Positions 36,954-46,232 of a stretch of DNA of 57,754 nucleotides are shown one piece after another. Source of the DNA: Catalimonadaceae bacterium JC749 (GTDB taxonomy: Bacteria > Bacteroidota > Bacteroidia > Cytophagales > Cyclobacteriaceae); NCBI GenBank assembly GCA_021730635.1, contig JAJNNC010000022.1, positions 1 through 57,754 of the forward strand, read 5' to 3'. The position numbers and the translations under genes are program-made. The notes beneath the pieces were generated by a model, which was not told where the DNA came from, ran no database searches, and worked only from the letters and a program-made list of their open reading frames with translations. Every line of letters begins with the position of its first letter. The first letter of the stretch is position 1.

Positions 36954-37685
36954 TTATAATTTATAATGCATTTCCGGATGATAACGAACCGCCAGATAAT
37001 CATTGCTGAGCGATAAAATAATATGGACAACGACAGCCACCCAAATAGTACCTGTCGTGAGGGTGATATACCCTATTAAGATTCCAAAGGGGATAGCTCC
37101 TATGGTTTCAGGCGCCCCTTTGGGTAAATGAAAAGCGGCATAGAGCGCCACATTGATGGCTATAGCAGGCCACACGCCCAGATGATAGGTACAGACGGAC
37201 AATAATATACCCCTGAACAGAAACTCGTAGGCCAGCAAATAGGAAACAGTAGCCAGGGTATTGAGCAGGATCACCTGCCCGGACCAGGTCTGAACACGCA
37301 TCATAGGGTACATGGCTAAGTTCTGGGGTCTTTTGGCGGCATTGATGTTCATGGGAAAAATCAGGGCAGCCAATCCACCAATCCATGCCAAAGAAAGCCA
37401 GGTATTTTGAAACCCGAGCCCGAGTTCCTTGAGGGAATAAGGCAAAAAAAGTAGTGCCAGCAACAAGGGAACAAGGCCTAAGAAAAACACGCCGGTGAAT
37501 TTCTGAAAGAGCACCCAGTAGATGTGGACCTTGGGTTCCTTAAATTTTTGGAAAAACCTGTGCCTGGCCTGCGAAGATTCGGATATAAACCAGAAAAGAA
37601 AAAAGCAAAGGGTTACCACAGAGATGACAAAGACAACTTCCCACTGAGACTCTGTGAGGGCAAATGAAGGTTGATTCATATTCAA
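36954..37685 (-). CDS. CPBP family intramembrane protease-like protein
   Basis: A 243-residue membrane protein with about seven hydrophobic segments. It resembles the CPBP (Abi/CAAX-protease-like) family: YEFLFRG at 153-159 is the first motif, AFHLPKG with His186 is the second, and VVVHIILSLSND with His221 and Asn228 is the third. The usual EExxxR reads YExxxR here, so one of the two motif-1 Glu residues is lost. Activity is therefore uncertain. It is the first gene of a likely two-gene operon with the SDR. Confidence 0.78.
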   Translation of the reverse strand: MNMNQPSFALTESQWEVVFVISVVTLCFFLFWFISESSQARHRFFQKFKEPKVHIYWVLFQKFTGVFFLGLVPLLLALLFLPYSLKELGLGFQNTWLSLAWIGGLAALIFPMNINAAKRPQNLAMYPMMRVQTWSGQVILLNTLATVSYLLAYEFLFRGILLSVCTYHLGVWPAIAINVALYAAFHLPKGAPETIGAIPFGILIGYITLTTGTIWVAVVVHIILSLSNDYLAVRYHPEMHYKL

Positions 37686-38178
37686 ACAGGCTGACAGATT
37701 TCACTGGCGCAAAGATAGTGAGTCAGGTCAGAAATGAAAGGATAAAAACTGAGGAGGTTGAGAAGATAAGATCAGGGATAATAGAGTAAGGGTAGTTGCA
37801 GGGTGTCTCTCTCAAATTTTTTTATCTCAAGTATACACTGCTCCCACGAGTCAATGCATTGGAGTATGAAGACCATGGGATATCAGGAGACATTTGAGAA
37901 AGATAAAGATTGGCTAACAACATATATTCCGAACGCTACACAATGAAATGCACTCTCCATCCACTGATTTGATTATTTCTACTTGTTCGTTCTTTTTTCA
38001 CAATCCATCATATTTTCTTCAAAGTAATACTGACGTTCGTAACTGAATACGAAGATTATTTATCAGAAAAGGATGTTTTCCAACACAAATGTAAAATTGA
38101 AAAGGTTTAACCAAGGCTTGATCCTTTGTATCATTTCAAGCGAAACTTTTTTTTACATTAACTATCAACTTTTTTAAC
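37686..38178. other. intergenic region without a recognisable gene
   Basis: About 490 bases between divergent genes. I found no gene, RNA gene or strong inverted repeat. It should contain the promoters of the CPBP operon and the repeat protein. Confidence 0.45.
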
Positions 38179-39936
38179 ATGAAAACAATCAAATTAATGT
38201 TTCTGACACTGATTATGCTGGTGGCAAATCTGCCATCCACTTTCGCTCAGGTAAGTGATGTACTGACAGAGGTGGTAGCCACGCCCCAGTTTTTTGTGAG
38301 TTTACTGGCAGGTGTCATATTAGCCATAGGGTTTCAGGTATTGCTTACAGCCCTCTCAGTAGCGGCAGGGATTTCCGCTATTGGCAACGTCGAGAATAAA
38401 GTTCGCAAAAGTAACAACCATGACCATGCCTCTCACTCAGATTCTTCAAGTACACCCCTAGGGGTAAAGATCAGTTCAGGGGTAGGTATCTGGACGCTCA
38501 TCACGGCCAGCATTGCCTTGTTCTGTGCCAGTTTACTGGCTGTAAAACTCAGTCTGGTAGGAACTACCATCATTGGTATCACCTTAGGACTGGTTATTTG
38601 GGCCGCTTTCTTTACCGTCATGGCTTACCTAGAGATTAAATCCGTAAGCTCTTTATTAGGAAGCTTAGTGCATACAGCAATCTCTGGCATTAAGTCAACC
38701 ACTTCGGCTGTGCAGCATTTATTTCAGGGTTCCCCCTATGGTAAAATAGAAGACATCGCTGATAAAACCATTCACAAGGTCAGAGAAGAAATGTCAGATG
38801 CTTTTGATATGCGTGCGATCACCAATAAAATCGATGAGTATATGGAACGAATGGAACACAGGAGTCCGGATTATGAACAAGTGAAAAGAGATTTTATCAA
38901 TCTTTTAAAAGATATCCATATAGAAGAAAAAACCAATACGGGAGAGGAAGGCCTCACAACAGAAATGTTTGTTAAACTCGCCTCCGAACAACCTCGCTTC
39001 AGCAAGAAAGATGTGAAAAAACTTGCCAATGTGTATGAACAAGCGCGTGAGGCTGTCAGATCGGGGGACACGATGGAGTATAAAGCTAAAAAGGTTGCTG
39101 CTCAGTTCACTTCAGCCAGTGAAGAAGATATTGACCGGTATATTCAACAAATTGAAAATTATTTAAGAAATACAGGCAAAGATGAATTGAGTCCGGAAGC
39201 TATCCGCAGTGATATTGAGCGCATTACCCAAGACCCTAAAAATGCCAGAAGTATTCTTTCGAACAGGGTCAAGCAAATGGATCATTCCACCTTGGTAGCA
39301 TTACTGGAACAAAATAAAAACATCAATCACGATCAGGCAGAAAAAGTAGCAGGATATGTAGAACAAGCCTTAAGTTTTGTAGCCAAAAAAGTAGGGGCTA
39401 CTCATGCTGCTACCGCTCAGTCTCCAGAGGAGGGTCCATACATGTCAGCAACCGATCACCCGATCATGGAAAGGGCAACGAACGAGAGATCTGAAAAGAA
39501 CACCTCAAAACTAGAAGATAGGCTTAGAAAATATTTTGACAGCATGAATCGGCCTGAACTGAACTATGACAGCCTGAAATGGGATCTTGAACAAATTATG
39601 CATGATCCTAAAACCAGTTTTTCTGTGCTCAAACACAGACTTAGCCAGTTTGACAAAGAGACTTTTATCGCCTTGCTCACCAACAATGATAAAATTTCAA
39701 GAGAGGATGTGGAAAGCATTCAAACCAGGGTGGAAGAAACCAAAAACAATTTGATGGCAAAGGTAGAAAGAATGGAGAAAGAAGCTGAACGCAGAATTGA
39801 ATCGGCTAAACAGGAAGCTTTACATCAGGCGGAGAATGCCCGTAAAACCGCAGCTTCAGCAGCCTGGTGGCTATTTGCCACGGCCCTGGTTTCTGGAATA
39901 GCTGCTGCTGCCGGGGGGTGGGTCGCAGTGCTTTAG
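38179..39936 (+). CDS. membrane protein with three repeated helical modules
   Basis: A 585-residue protein. An N-terminal signal peptide (about 1-23) is followed by three or four hydrophobic segments up to about 160, with a short histidine-rich stretch (NHDHASHSDSSS) between them. The rest is a long, charged cytoplasmic or periplasmic region with three related modules of about 65 residues at about 228-294, 338-402 and 456-521. They share a D..xxLxxxL/IxxDP pattern, then an LxxRLxQxD..xLxALL segment and an ISxEDxxxI motif. The end is a coiled coil (about 520-565) and a final hydrophobic segment. From memory, similar repeats occur in cyanobacterial membrane proteins. Function is unknown; a scaffold role is possible. 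Confidence 0.68.
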   Translation: MKTIKLMFLTLIMLVANLPSTFAQVSDVLTEVVATPQFFVSLLAGVILAIGFQVLLTALSVAAGISAIGNVENKVRKSNNHDHASHSDSSSTPLGVKISSGVGIWTLITASIALFCASLLAVKLSLVGTTIIGITLGLVIWAAFFTVMAYLEIKSVSSLLGSLVHTAISGIKSTTSAVQHLFQGSPYGKIEDIADKTIHKVREEMSDAFDMRAITNKIDEYMERMEHRSPDYEQVKRDFINLLKDIHIEEKTNTGEEGLTTEMFVKLASEQPRFSKKDVKKLANVYEQAREAVRSGDTMEYKAKKVAAQFTSASEEDIDRYIQQIENYLRNTGKDELSPEAIRSDIERITQDPKNARSILSNRVKQMDHSTLVALLEQNKNINHDQAEKVAGYVEQALSFVAKKVGATHAATAQSPEEGPYMSATDHPIMERATNERSEKNTSKLEDRLRKYFDSMNRPELNYDSLKWDLEQIMHDPKTSFSVLKHRLSQFDKETFIALLTNNDKISREDVESIQTRVEETKNNLMAKVERMEKEAERRIESAKQEALHQAENARKTAASAAWWLFATALVSGIAAAAGGWVAVL

Positions 39937-39962
39937 TGTTTTTTTATTTAGTATGATGAATA

Positions 39963-39997
39963 AGTAGCAGGCATCCTTATGCTTGCTACTTTTTTTA
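39963..39997 (+). terminator. rho-independent terminator of the repeat protein gene
   Basis: A 10-bp stem (agtagcaggc against gcttgctact, one G-T pair) with an 8-base loop is followed by seven Ts. It lies 27 bases after the stop of the repeat membrane protein. Confidence 0.85.
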
Positions 39998-40117
39998 TAC
40001 CCTATACTTTCCTTTTTATGGGCCTTTTTTCTACCCCCAAATTGGAATACTGTTTACTTTACTACATCAACATATACACAGCACGTTTATTGATAGAAAG
40101 TCAATAAAAGACGTAGC

Positions 40118-40339
40118 ATGCCAGACAACCATCGAAGAGAAAAAATTGCCCTGATCATTCAGCATCTAGGAAAAGCTGATTTGTTTGTCCATCTGATCAG
40201 TGCCTTAAGAACAGAAAGCTATTATTACGCCAGCATAGTGAGGGATGAAATTAAGAATAGACACTTTTCCAGGGAAGAAGTTAACAAGATCAAACAGAGT
40301 CAATTTTATCCTCAATTGAATGGAATATTTGATGAATAG
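40118..40339 (+). CDS. small uncharacterised protein
   Basis: A 73-residue protein, mostly helical and basic, with an RREKIALIIQHL start and an REEVNKIKQSQF segment. No family is recognised. It is convergent with trmB, with 4 bases between the stops. It is short, so the call is weak, but the composition is protein-like and the frame starts soon after the preceding terminator. Confidence 0.5.
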   Translation: MPDNHRREKIALIIQHLGKADLFVHLISALRTESYYYASIVRDEIKNRHFSREEVNKIKQSQFYPQLNGIFDE

Positions 40340-40343
40340 GAGT

Positions 40344-41003
40344 TTATTCTTTCAAAAAACTGGTTTTAATATATTTGATATTTTTTTGCTGTTCCAAGTA
40401 ACGCTGCTCATAGCCTGTCAGTATATTCAGCTCTTTCTCAGGAAAATCTGAACGATGAAAATCATCCGTATAGTTTAAAGTAGCCACATCTTCTCTCTCC
40501 TTTAGCAGATCCAGGGTGAATTCATACAAAGGGGCATTATCGGTTTTGAGATGCAACCAACCTCCCGGTTTCAACAGCCGCTTGTAGATATCCAGAAAGC
40601 GTGTGCTGGTCAGTCGCCTTTTGATATCCCGAACTCTGGGACGAGGGTCCGGAAAGGTGATCCATATTTCATCCACTTCATTTTCCTGCACAAAATTCTC
40701 TATTTCCAGAATTCTGATACGCAAAAAGGCCACGTTGGAGAACCCTTCTTCCATTGCTGTTTGGCTGCCCGCCCAGATCCGGGCCCCTTTGACATCTACC
40801 CCTATATAATTTTTCTCTGGAAAGAGCCGGGCCAACCCGATGGTATACTCCCCTTTGCCACATCCTAATTCCAATATTATCGGATTGTCATTGCCAAAAT
40901 AAGCATGCCATCGGCCTTTGATCGTCTCAAAAATCGCTTTTCCTGGTTCAATGACGTTTTCGCTTTCGGCATTTTCACGAAAACGATCCAGTTTATTTCT
41001 CAT
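40344..41003 (-). CDS. trmB: tRNA (guanine(46)-N7)-methyltransferase
   Basis: A 219-residue SAM-dependent enzyme that makes m7G46 in the variable loop of tRNA. The SAM-binding motif LELGCGKGEY is at about 60-69, the WITFPDPRP motif lies near 124, and KTDN, needed for catalysis, is near 163. Length and motif order fit TrmB. It is the second gene after folC, with 6 bases between them, so they are cotranscribed. Confidence 0.95.
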   Translation of the reverse strand: MRNKLDRFRENAESENVIEPGKAIFETIKGRWHAYFGNDNPIILELGCGKGEYTIGLARLFPEKNYIGVDVKGARIWAGSQTAMEEGFSNVAFLRIRILEIENFVQENEVDEIWITFPDPRPRVRDIKRRLTSTRFLDIYKRLLKPGGWLHLKTDNAPLYEFTLDLLKEREDVATLNYTDDFHRSDFPEKELNILTGYEQRYLEQQKNIKYIKTSFLKE

Positions 41004-41009
41004 GGTTGA

Positions 41010-42305
41010 CTATAATTCACTGATTTCAGCGACCACAAAGGTGCTTCCTCCTATAAATATTAAATCCTGTGGCTGTGCATTGTCACGGGCTCGCTGTATG
41101 GCGGCCGCTACAGTAGCAAAAGCTTCTCCCCGAAGCCCGGCCTGTTTGCCTTTTTCCTGCAATACCGTGGCATCCATCGCCCGGGGTACTTGCGCCTGAC
41201 AGAAATAATATTGTGCCTGCAAGGGCAACAGATGAAAAACTTTCTCCACGTCTTTATCACCTGAAAATCCCAACACCATGTGCAGGTTGGCATAGGACAT
41301 AGAGGCCAGCTGGGCTGATATTTCACGAAAAGCTTCCGCATTGTGACCTGTATCGCAGATCATGAGCGGCTGGGTGGCTAACTGCTGCCAGCGCCCTTTT
41401 AATCCTGTAAGCCTGGTCACCGCCCCTAAGCCCAAAATAATATGATCTCTTTGAATATGCCATCCTTTGTCCTGCAGCAAAGCAAGGGAGGTTAGGATAC
41501 CCGGTAAATTTTTTTTCTGATAATATCCGCCCAAAGCGAGTCGGAGATTTTCGTAGACCCTTTCAGCGCCCTGGTAAACCTGCACAGCAAATTGGCCTTC
41601 TTCCAATCCTACTGTCTTAACCGCATAGGCTTCCTGCGCAAAATAAAGGGGAGCTTTCCGTTCATCGGCCAGTTTCAGAAAGACAGGCGTCGTCTCCGGA
41701 TGTTTTTCACCAATGACCACAGGAACTTCCGGTTTGATGATGCCTCCTTTTTCATAGGCAATCTGGGCGAGAGTATCTCCCAACATATCCATATGGTCGT
41801 ATCCGATGTTCGTGATCAGACTTACTTCCGGATGAATCACGTTGGTAGAATCCAACCGCCCTCCTAGCCCTACTTCCACCACGGCTATGTCTACCTGTTC
41901 TTTGGCAAAATAATCAAAAGCCAGAACCACTGTCATTTCAAAAAAAGAAGGTTTGACTTCTTCCAGTAGACTTTTATGTTTCACCACAAAGTCGATCACC
42001 GCCTCCTGTGACATCTCCATGCCGTTGATCCTGATCCTTTCTGTAAAATTTTTTAAATGCGGAGAAGTATACAGGCCTGTTTTGTACCCGGCCGTTTGCA
42101 ATACCGCTGCTATAGAATGGGCACTACTCCCTTTTCCGTTAGTCCCAGCCACATGTACCGATCGGAATTGATGCTGCGGATCGCCAAGCTGCTGGCAAAG
42201 GATCAGGGTGTTGGTCAGATCCTTTTTTATGGCTGCGTTCCCCACGCGCTGATACATAGGCAGGCTAAGGTACAAGTAATCCAATACCTCCTGGTAGGTC
42301 ATCAT
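41010..42305 (-). CDS. folC: bifunctional folylpolyglutamate/dihydrofolate synthase
   Basis: A 431-residue FolC enzyme that adds glutamate to dihydropteroate or folate in the cytoplasm, using ATP. I place the start at 42305 because the protein then begins MMTYQEVLDYL, the usual FolC start; the frame is open to 42485 but the extra residues are not FolC-like. The P-loop GTNGKGSS begins at about residue 54, and VEVGLGGRLDSTN and TNIGYDHMDMLG are the further conserved motifs. It is the first gene of the folC-trmB pair. Confidence 0.94.
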   Translation of the reverse strand: MMTYQEVLDYLYLSLPMYQRVGNAAIKKDLTNTLILCQQLGDPQHQFRSVHVAGTNGKGSSAHSIAAVLQTAGYKTGLYTSPHLKNFTERIRINGMEMSQEAVIDFVVKHKSLLEEVKPSFFEMTVVLAFDYFAKEQVDIAVVEVGLGGRLDSTNVIHPEVSLITNIGYDHMDMLGDTLAQIAYEKGGIIKPEVPVVIGEKHPETTPVFLKLADERKAPLYFAQEAYAVKTVGLEEGQFAVQVYQGAERVYENLRLALGGYYQKKNLPGILTSLALLQDKGWHIQRDHIILGLGAVTRLTGLKGRWQQLATQPLMICDTGHNAEAFREISAQLASMSYANLHMVLGFSGDKDVEKVFHLLPLQAQYYFCQAQVPRAMDATVLQEKGKQAGLRGEAFATVAAAIQRARDNAQPQDLIFIGGSTFVVAEISEL

Positions 42306-42770
42306 GACGTCGTCAAAAAGTAAAACAAGCTGCAAAGGTATGACTTTCCATGTTATTTTATATGACCCTCCCTTTGTATTTTGATCAACCCGGGGAGAGG
42401 GCACAATCAGGTAAGATTTAATCGAGTAGAACGCTCTTTTGTCATCTGTCAGTTGTGCACTGAATTTTATATATTTTCTGATCATCCTCTGAGGCAGCCA
42501 ACGTAATATAATTATATCATTTTATAATATAATTATTAGAATAATAAAATTCTTTAACATATACTTTTTTATTACATTTCTGAATTTCCCCCTACAACAA
42601 ATCTACGGGGGATTTGCTTTTCTGGAGGAATTGTTAACTTCATTAATAGATGTTCCTGAAAGGGTTACAGGAAAATCCGACAGAAAAAAACTACCTGACA
42701 GACAGGTAATAAATCAAAGATTTGTGCAAGTTTTACAAACCACATTTTAATTAGAAATAAACAACAAAAT
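42306..42770. promoter_or_regulatory. AT-rich divergent region upstream of folC and the 216-aa gene
   Basis: About 465 bases. The left part is the open but non-conserved upstream extension of folC. The right part is AT-rich and holds a palindrome described separately. A weak hairpin-like ccccc/ggggg pair at 42588-42611 has no good stem beyond 5-6 bp. No gene is supported. Confidence 0.45.
42692..42708. promoter_or_regulatory. palindrome, candidate repressor operator
   Basis: The 17-base element TACCTG-ACAGA-CAGGTA is a perfect 6-bp palindrome with a 5-base centre, 62 bases before the ATG of the gene at 42771. Its form resembles operators of TetR-type repressors. No such repressor is encoded in this window. 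Confidence 0.4.
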
Positions 42771-43421
42771 ATGGGAATAGTTAAATTTTTTTCGAAATTT
42801 TCTAAAAGTTTAGGGTTGCATGACTACGCGTATAACTACTATAACAGTAAGGAAGATTATTACCGCAGTCTATTAAGAGATGACAACATCAGCAGGTTGT
42901 CCTCTTTACTGGCAGAGCAGCAGAAAGCCATTCATAATTCAGAAATCCAGGTGAAATTCCGTAAGATCGCTTTCGGCACTTTTATCAACCAGGTCATCAA
43001 GAAACTGGGTAAACCCCGCTTTGCCATTGACAACCAAAAATACCTGAAAGGACATCAGGTTTTATTCTATCGCTTTCAGATTGATAGTTTCAAAACCATA
43101 GCCCAGCTCCACTTTCTGAACGGATACTTCTTTTATGCCAAATACACCTTCCGGAATCTGAATTCCTCTGAGCTCAAAAAAGTGGTGAGTATCCTAAAGA
43201 GTAAATATTTTTATCAACCACAGTTTGATGAAAATATCACCAAAGTGAAAGACAAAGACAATAATGTCATCTCCCTGGAAAAAAGTTTATATCTCAACAT
43301 CAAATATATTTCCGGTAATAGTGATTTTACAGAATACCTGAATCAACAATTTCTCAAACAACTGGAAAAAAGGAAAGAAAAAGAGACCCATCGACTGGTT
43401 ACTTTACGGGAATCCTTATAA
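42771..43421 (+). CDS. uncharacterised 216-residue protein
   Basis: A soluble, basic protein without signal peptide. The N-terminus is a short amphipathic helix (MGIVKFFSKFSKSLG), the middle resembles a beta-rich domain (FRKIAFGTFINQVIKKLGKP), and the C-terminus is a Lys/Glu-rich helix. I recognise no family. A palindrome lies upstream, and the lptB gene starts 92 bases downstream on the same strand. Confidence 0.62.
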   Translation: MGIVKFFSKFSKSLGLHDYAYNYYNSKEDYYRSLLRDDNISRLSSLLAEQQKAIHNSEIQVKFRKIAFGTFINQVIKKLGKPRFAIDNQKYLKGHQVLFYRFQIDSFKTIAQLHFLNGYFFYAKYTFRNLNSSELKKVVSILKSKYFYQPQFDENITKVKDKDNNVISLEKSLYLNIKYISGNSDFTEYLNQQFLKQLEKRKEKETHRLVTLRESL

Positions 43422-43513
43422 GCATTTTCACTCCTGAAAAGGAATTTTTGAAAAATTAGTATAACTTGCCCCCTTTTTGATTCGTTTCAGTTTAAACTGA
43501 CCAGGAAACGATT

Positions 43514-44245
43514 ATGACACTTCGGGGCAATAACCTTGTTAAGAAATATAAGAAAAGAACTGTTGTTGATCACATTACTGTAGAAGTTTCACAAGGTGAG
43601 ATTGTGGGGTTGCTGGGTCCTAATGGTGCCGGAAAGACCACCTCTTTCTATATGATCGTGGGGCTGATCAAACCCAACGAAGGCAAGATTTTTCTGGAAC
43701 AGGAGGAGATCACGGACCTTCCCATGTACCGGAGGGCGAAAAAAGGAATAGGATACCTGGCCCAGGAAGCCTCGGTCTTCCGGAAACTGAGTGTAGAGGA
43801 CAATATAATGGCTGTGCTGGAAATGACTGATCTGCCCAAAAGTACCCGCAAAGAAAAGGTAGATGCGCTACTGGAAGAATTCAGCCTGACGCATGTCCGT
43901 AAAAATCTGGGCATGGTCTTGTCAGGAGGTGAGCGCAGAAGAACCGAAATTGCCAGGGCACTGGCCGTTGACCCCAAATTTGTATTGCTGGACGAACCTT
44001 TCGCAGGGGTGGATCCCATTGCCGTGGAGGAGATACAGACCATTGTTGCGAAATTAAAGCAAAAAAACATTGGTATCCTCATCACAGACCACAATGTGAA
44101 CGAAACCCTTTCTATTACCGACCGTGCTTATCTGATGTTTGAAGGTAAACTGCTCAAAGCCGGTAGTGCCGAAGATCTGGCCAACGACGAGCAGGTCAGA
44201 AGGGTTTATTTAGGGCAGCATTTTGAACTGAAAAGAAAAATATAA
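43514..44245 (+). CDS. lptB: LPS export ABC transporter ATPase
   Basis: A 243-residue ABC ATPase that powers lipopolysaccharide transport from the inner membrane. Walker A GPNGAGKTT is at 35-43, the signature LSGGERRR near 136-143, Walker B FVLLDEPFAGVDP near 156-168, followed by the H-loop ITDHN. The LAQEASVFRKLSVEDN segment is a close LptB signature. The partner permeases are not in this window, which is common in the Bacteroidota. Confidence 0.95.
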   Translation: MTLRGNNLVKKYKKRTVVDHITVEVSQGEIVGLLGPNGAGKTTSFYMIVGLIKPNEGKIFLEQEEITDLPMYRRAKKGIGYLAQEASVFRKLSVEDNIMAVLEMTDLPKSTRKEKVDALLEEFSLTHVRKNLGMVLSGGERRRTEIARALAVDPKFVLLDEPFAGVDPIAVEEIQTIVAKLKQKNIGILITDHNVNETLSITDRAYLMFEGKLLKAGSAEDLANDEQVRRVYLGQHFELKRKI

Positions 44246-44307
44246 CTTTCCCCTCTTTTTTTGATTATCATAAAAACTATCTCCGTATCAGTAATTTTTA
44301 GTAGACT

Positions 44308-45840
44308 ATGAGTATCATTAACTCTGTGATGACCTGGCTGATGAAAAAACGTGTTCATCAGATTGATCTGTTCAAGAAATATCCCTATGAAGTGCAGCAG
44401 GAGGTCTTACACCATTTGATTGAAACAGCACGCTATACTGAGTTTGGTAAAAAACACGCTTTTCAACAAATCAAAACACGCCAGGATTTTAAGAACCAGG
44501 TGCCTGTCCAATCCTATGAAGAATTTTATCCATACATAGACCGACTCCTCCATGGTGAACAGAACATACTCTGGCCTACCCCCATTAAATGGTTTGCTAA
44601 ATCCTCTGGTACCACCAACGCCAAAAGTAAATTTATTCCCGTGTCGCAGGAGGCGCTGGAAGATTGCCATTATAAGGGGGGAAAAGATTTGCTGTCTATC
44701 TATGTCAACAACTATCCTGAAACGGAGATTTTCTCGGGTAAGAATCTGGCCATTGGCGGTAGCCAGCAGCTCAACCCTTTGGATGAAAACGCCAATACTT
44801 TTTGCGGAGATGTATCGGCGGTTTTGATGAAAAACCTGCCATTCTGGGCTCAGTTTTCCAGAACCCCCCGGCTGGAAATTGCCCTCATGGATAACTGGGA
44901 AGAAAAAGTAGAGAAGATTGCCCGGGCCACTCTCCACGAAAATGTAACCAGCATGGCCGGAGTACCTACCTGGACGGTGGTGTTGTTGCAACGCATTTTG
45001 GAAATTACAGGCCGGAAGCACATCCTGGAAGTATGGCCTCACCTGGAACTTTTCATCCATGGAGCGGTCTCTTTCACCCCCTATCAGGCCCTGTTTCAAA
45101 AGCTAATTCCTTCTTCTCAGATGCATTACCTGGAAACTTATAATGCCACAGAAGGATTTTTTGGTATCCAGGATCAGAAAAATTCCAAAGAGATGCTGCT
45201 CATGCTGGATTATGGTATCTACTATGAGTTTATTCCTATGGAGGACATCGAGAGTGACAACCCCAGGCTTTTTGATATCAGTGAGGTAGAAACAGGAAAA
45301 AATTATGCTATGGTCATTACCACCAATGCCGGTCTTTGGCGGTATAAAATCGGGGATACCATCAAATTTACTTCTGTGAACCCCTTCCGGTTTGTCATCA
45401 GCGGGCGTACCAAGCATTTCATCAATGCCTTTGGGGAAGAGCTCATGGTAGAAAACGCAGAAAAAGGGATTGCCCTGGCCTGCGAAAAAACAGGTGCTTT
45501 GGTTGAAGATTTTACGGCAGCCCCCCGCTATATCGGCGACGGTACCAAAGGGTGCCATGAATGGATCATTGAGTTCTCCAAGGAACCCGCGAACCTGCCA
45601 GAATTTGTGCAGCTACTGGATGATGCTTTACGGTCGCTCAATTCGGATTATGATGCCAAAAGATTTAAAGATATTGTGGTAGAAAAACCCATAGTGCATG
45701 TGGCTGAAAGAGGTACTTTTTATCAATGGATGAAAAAAAGGGGGAAACTGGGTGGACAGAATAAAGTGCCACGATTGGCCAACGACCGCAAGAACCTGGA
45801 GGAAATCATGGGAATGATGAGCGAAGAAGCCAGGTCCTGA
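44308..45840 (+). CDS. GH3 auxin-responsive promoter family protein
   Basis: A 510-residue protein of the GH3 family, adenylate-forming acyl-acid amido synthetases known from plants. The ATP motif SSGTTNAKSKFIP is at about 99-111, and the ETYNATEGFF motif (about 276-285) is the second conserved ATP-binding block. Bacterial GH3 proteins of this type occur widely in the Bacteroidota and their acyl and amine substrates are unknown. It lies 62 bases downstream of lptB on the same strand, so cotranscription is plausible. Confidence 0.9.
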   Translation: MSIINSVMTWLMKKRVHQIDLFKKYPYEVQQEVLHHLIETARYTEFGKKHAFQQIKTRQDFKNQVPVQSYEEFYPYIDRLLHGEQNILWPTPIKWFAKSSGTTNAKSKFIPVSQEALEDCHYKGGKDLLSIYVNNYPETEIFSGKNLAIGGSQQLNPLDENANTFCGDVSAVLMKNLPFWAQFSRTPRLEIALMDNWEEKVEKIARATLHENVTSMAGVPTWTVVLLQRILEITGRKHILEVWPHLELFIHGAVSFTPYQALFQKLIPSSQMHYLETYNATEGFFGIQDQKNSKEMLLMLDYGIYYEFIPMEDIESDNPRLFDISEVETGKNYAMVITTNAGLWRYKIGDTIKFTSVNPFRFVISGRTKHFINAFGEELMVENAEKGIALACEKTGALVEDFTAAPRYIGDGTKGCHEWIIEFSKEPANLPEFVQLLDDALRSLNSDYDAKRFKDIVVEKPIVHVAERGTFYQWMKKRGKLGGQNKVPRLANDRKNLEEIMGMMSEEARS

Positions 45841-45873
45841 ACCGTCGTCAGTGAAAAGCTGATTGGTTTTTGG

Positions 45874-45908
45874 AAAAAAGATCTCCGGACTGCTTCCAGC
45901 CCGGAGAC
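45874..45908 (-). terminator. rho-independent terminator on the minus strand
   Basis: A tctccgg/ccggaga inverted repeat (45882-45888 and 45901-45907), extended by one base pair or so, is followed on the minus strand by six Ts. It lies just after the stop of the Bor-like gene. Confidence 0.8.
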
Positions 45909-45916
45909 CTGAAGAA

Positions 45917-46213
45917 TCAATGACGTACTTCTACAGATTGTGAGTAGACAGATACGATCCCGGTCACTGCATTGATCACAACATCCAGGGGAGCTACTTC
46001 AGTTTTCACCGTATAGTTTTCTGAACCCCCAGCCAGAGCTTTGGAATCAACTTTGTTGATGGGCACCAATCCCCAAAGAACATACCATTGTCTTTCTGTA
46101 CTCAATTGAGCACCCTGGGCACCTTGACCTATCGTATGTTCAACAGTCATACAAGAACTTAGAGAAGCGGCTATCATACCAACAGCCAACATTTTTTTGA
46201 TCATTTTTTTCAT
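45917..46213 (-). CDS. Bor-like small lipoprotein
   Basis: A 98-residue lipoprotein with the lipobox SLSSC (Cys21). The rest resembles the lambda Bor family: a WYVLWGLVPIN segment, an AGGSENYTVKTEVAP segment and a final GIVSVYSQSVEVRH. In phage lambda Bor is a surface lipoprotein linked to serum resistance, but a chromosomal relative need not share that role. It follows the 190-residue lipoprotein on the same strand by 19 bases, and ends at a terminator. Confidence 0.7.
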   Translation of the reverse strand: MKKMIKKMLAVGMIAASLSSCMTVEHTIGQGAQGAQLSTERQWYVLWGLVPINKVDSKALAGGSENYTVKTEVAPLDVVINAVTGIVSVYSQSVEVRH

Positions 46214-46232
46214 GGATTTTGAGTTATAAAGG

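Noticed and set aside
42588-42611. ccccc/ggggg hairpin near 42600 as terminator
   Set aside because: Only about five pairs match and the flanks do not extend the stem.
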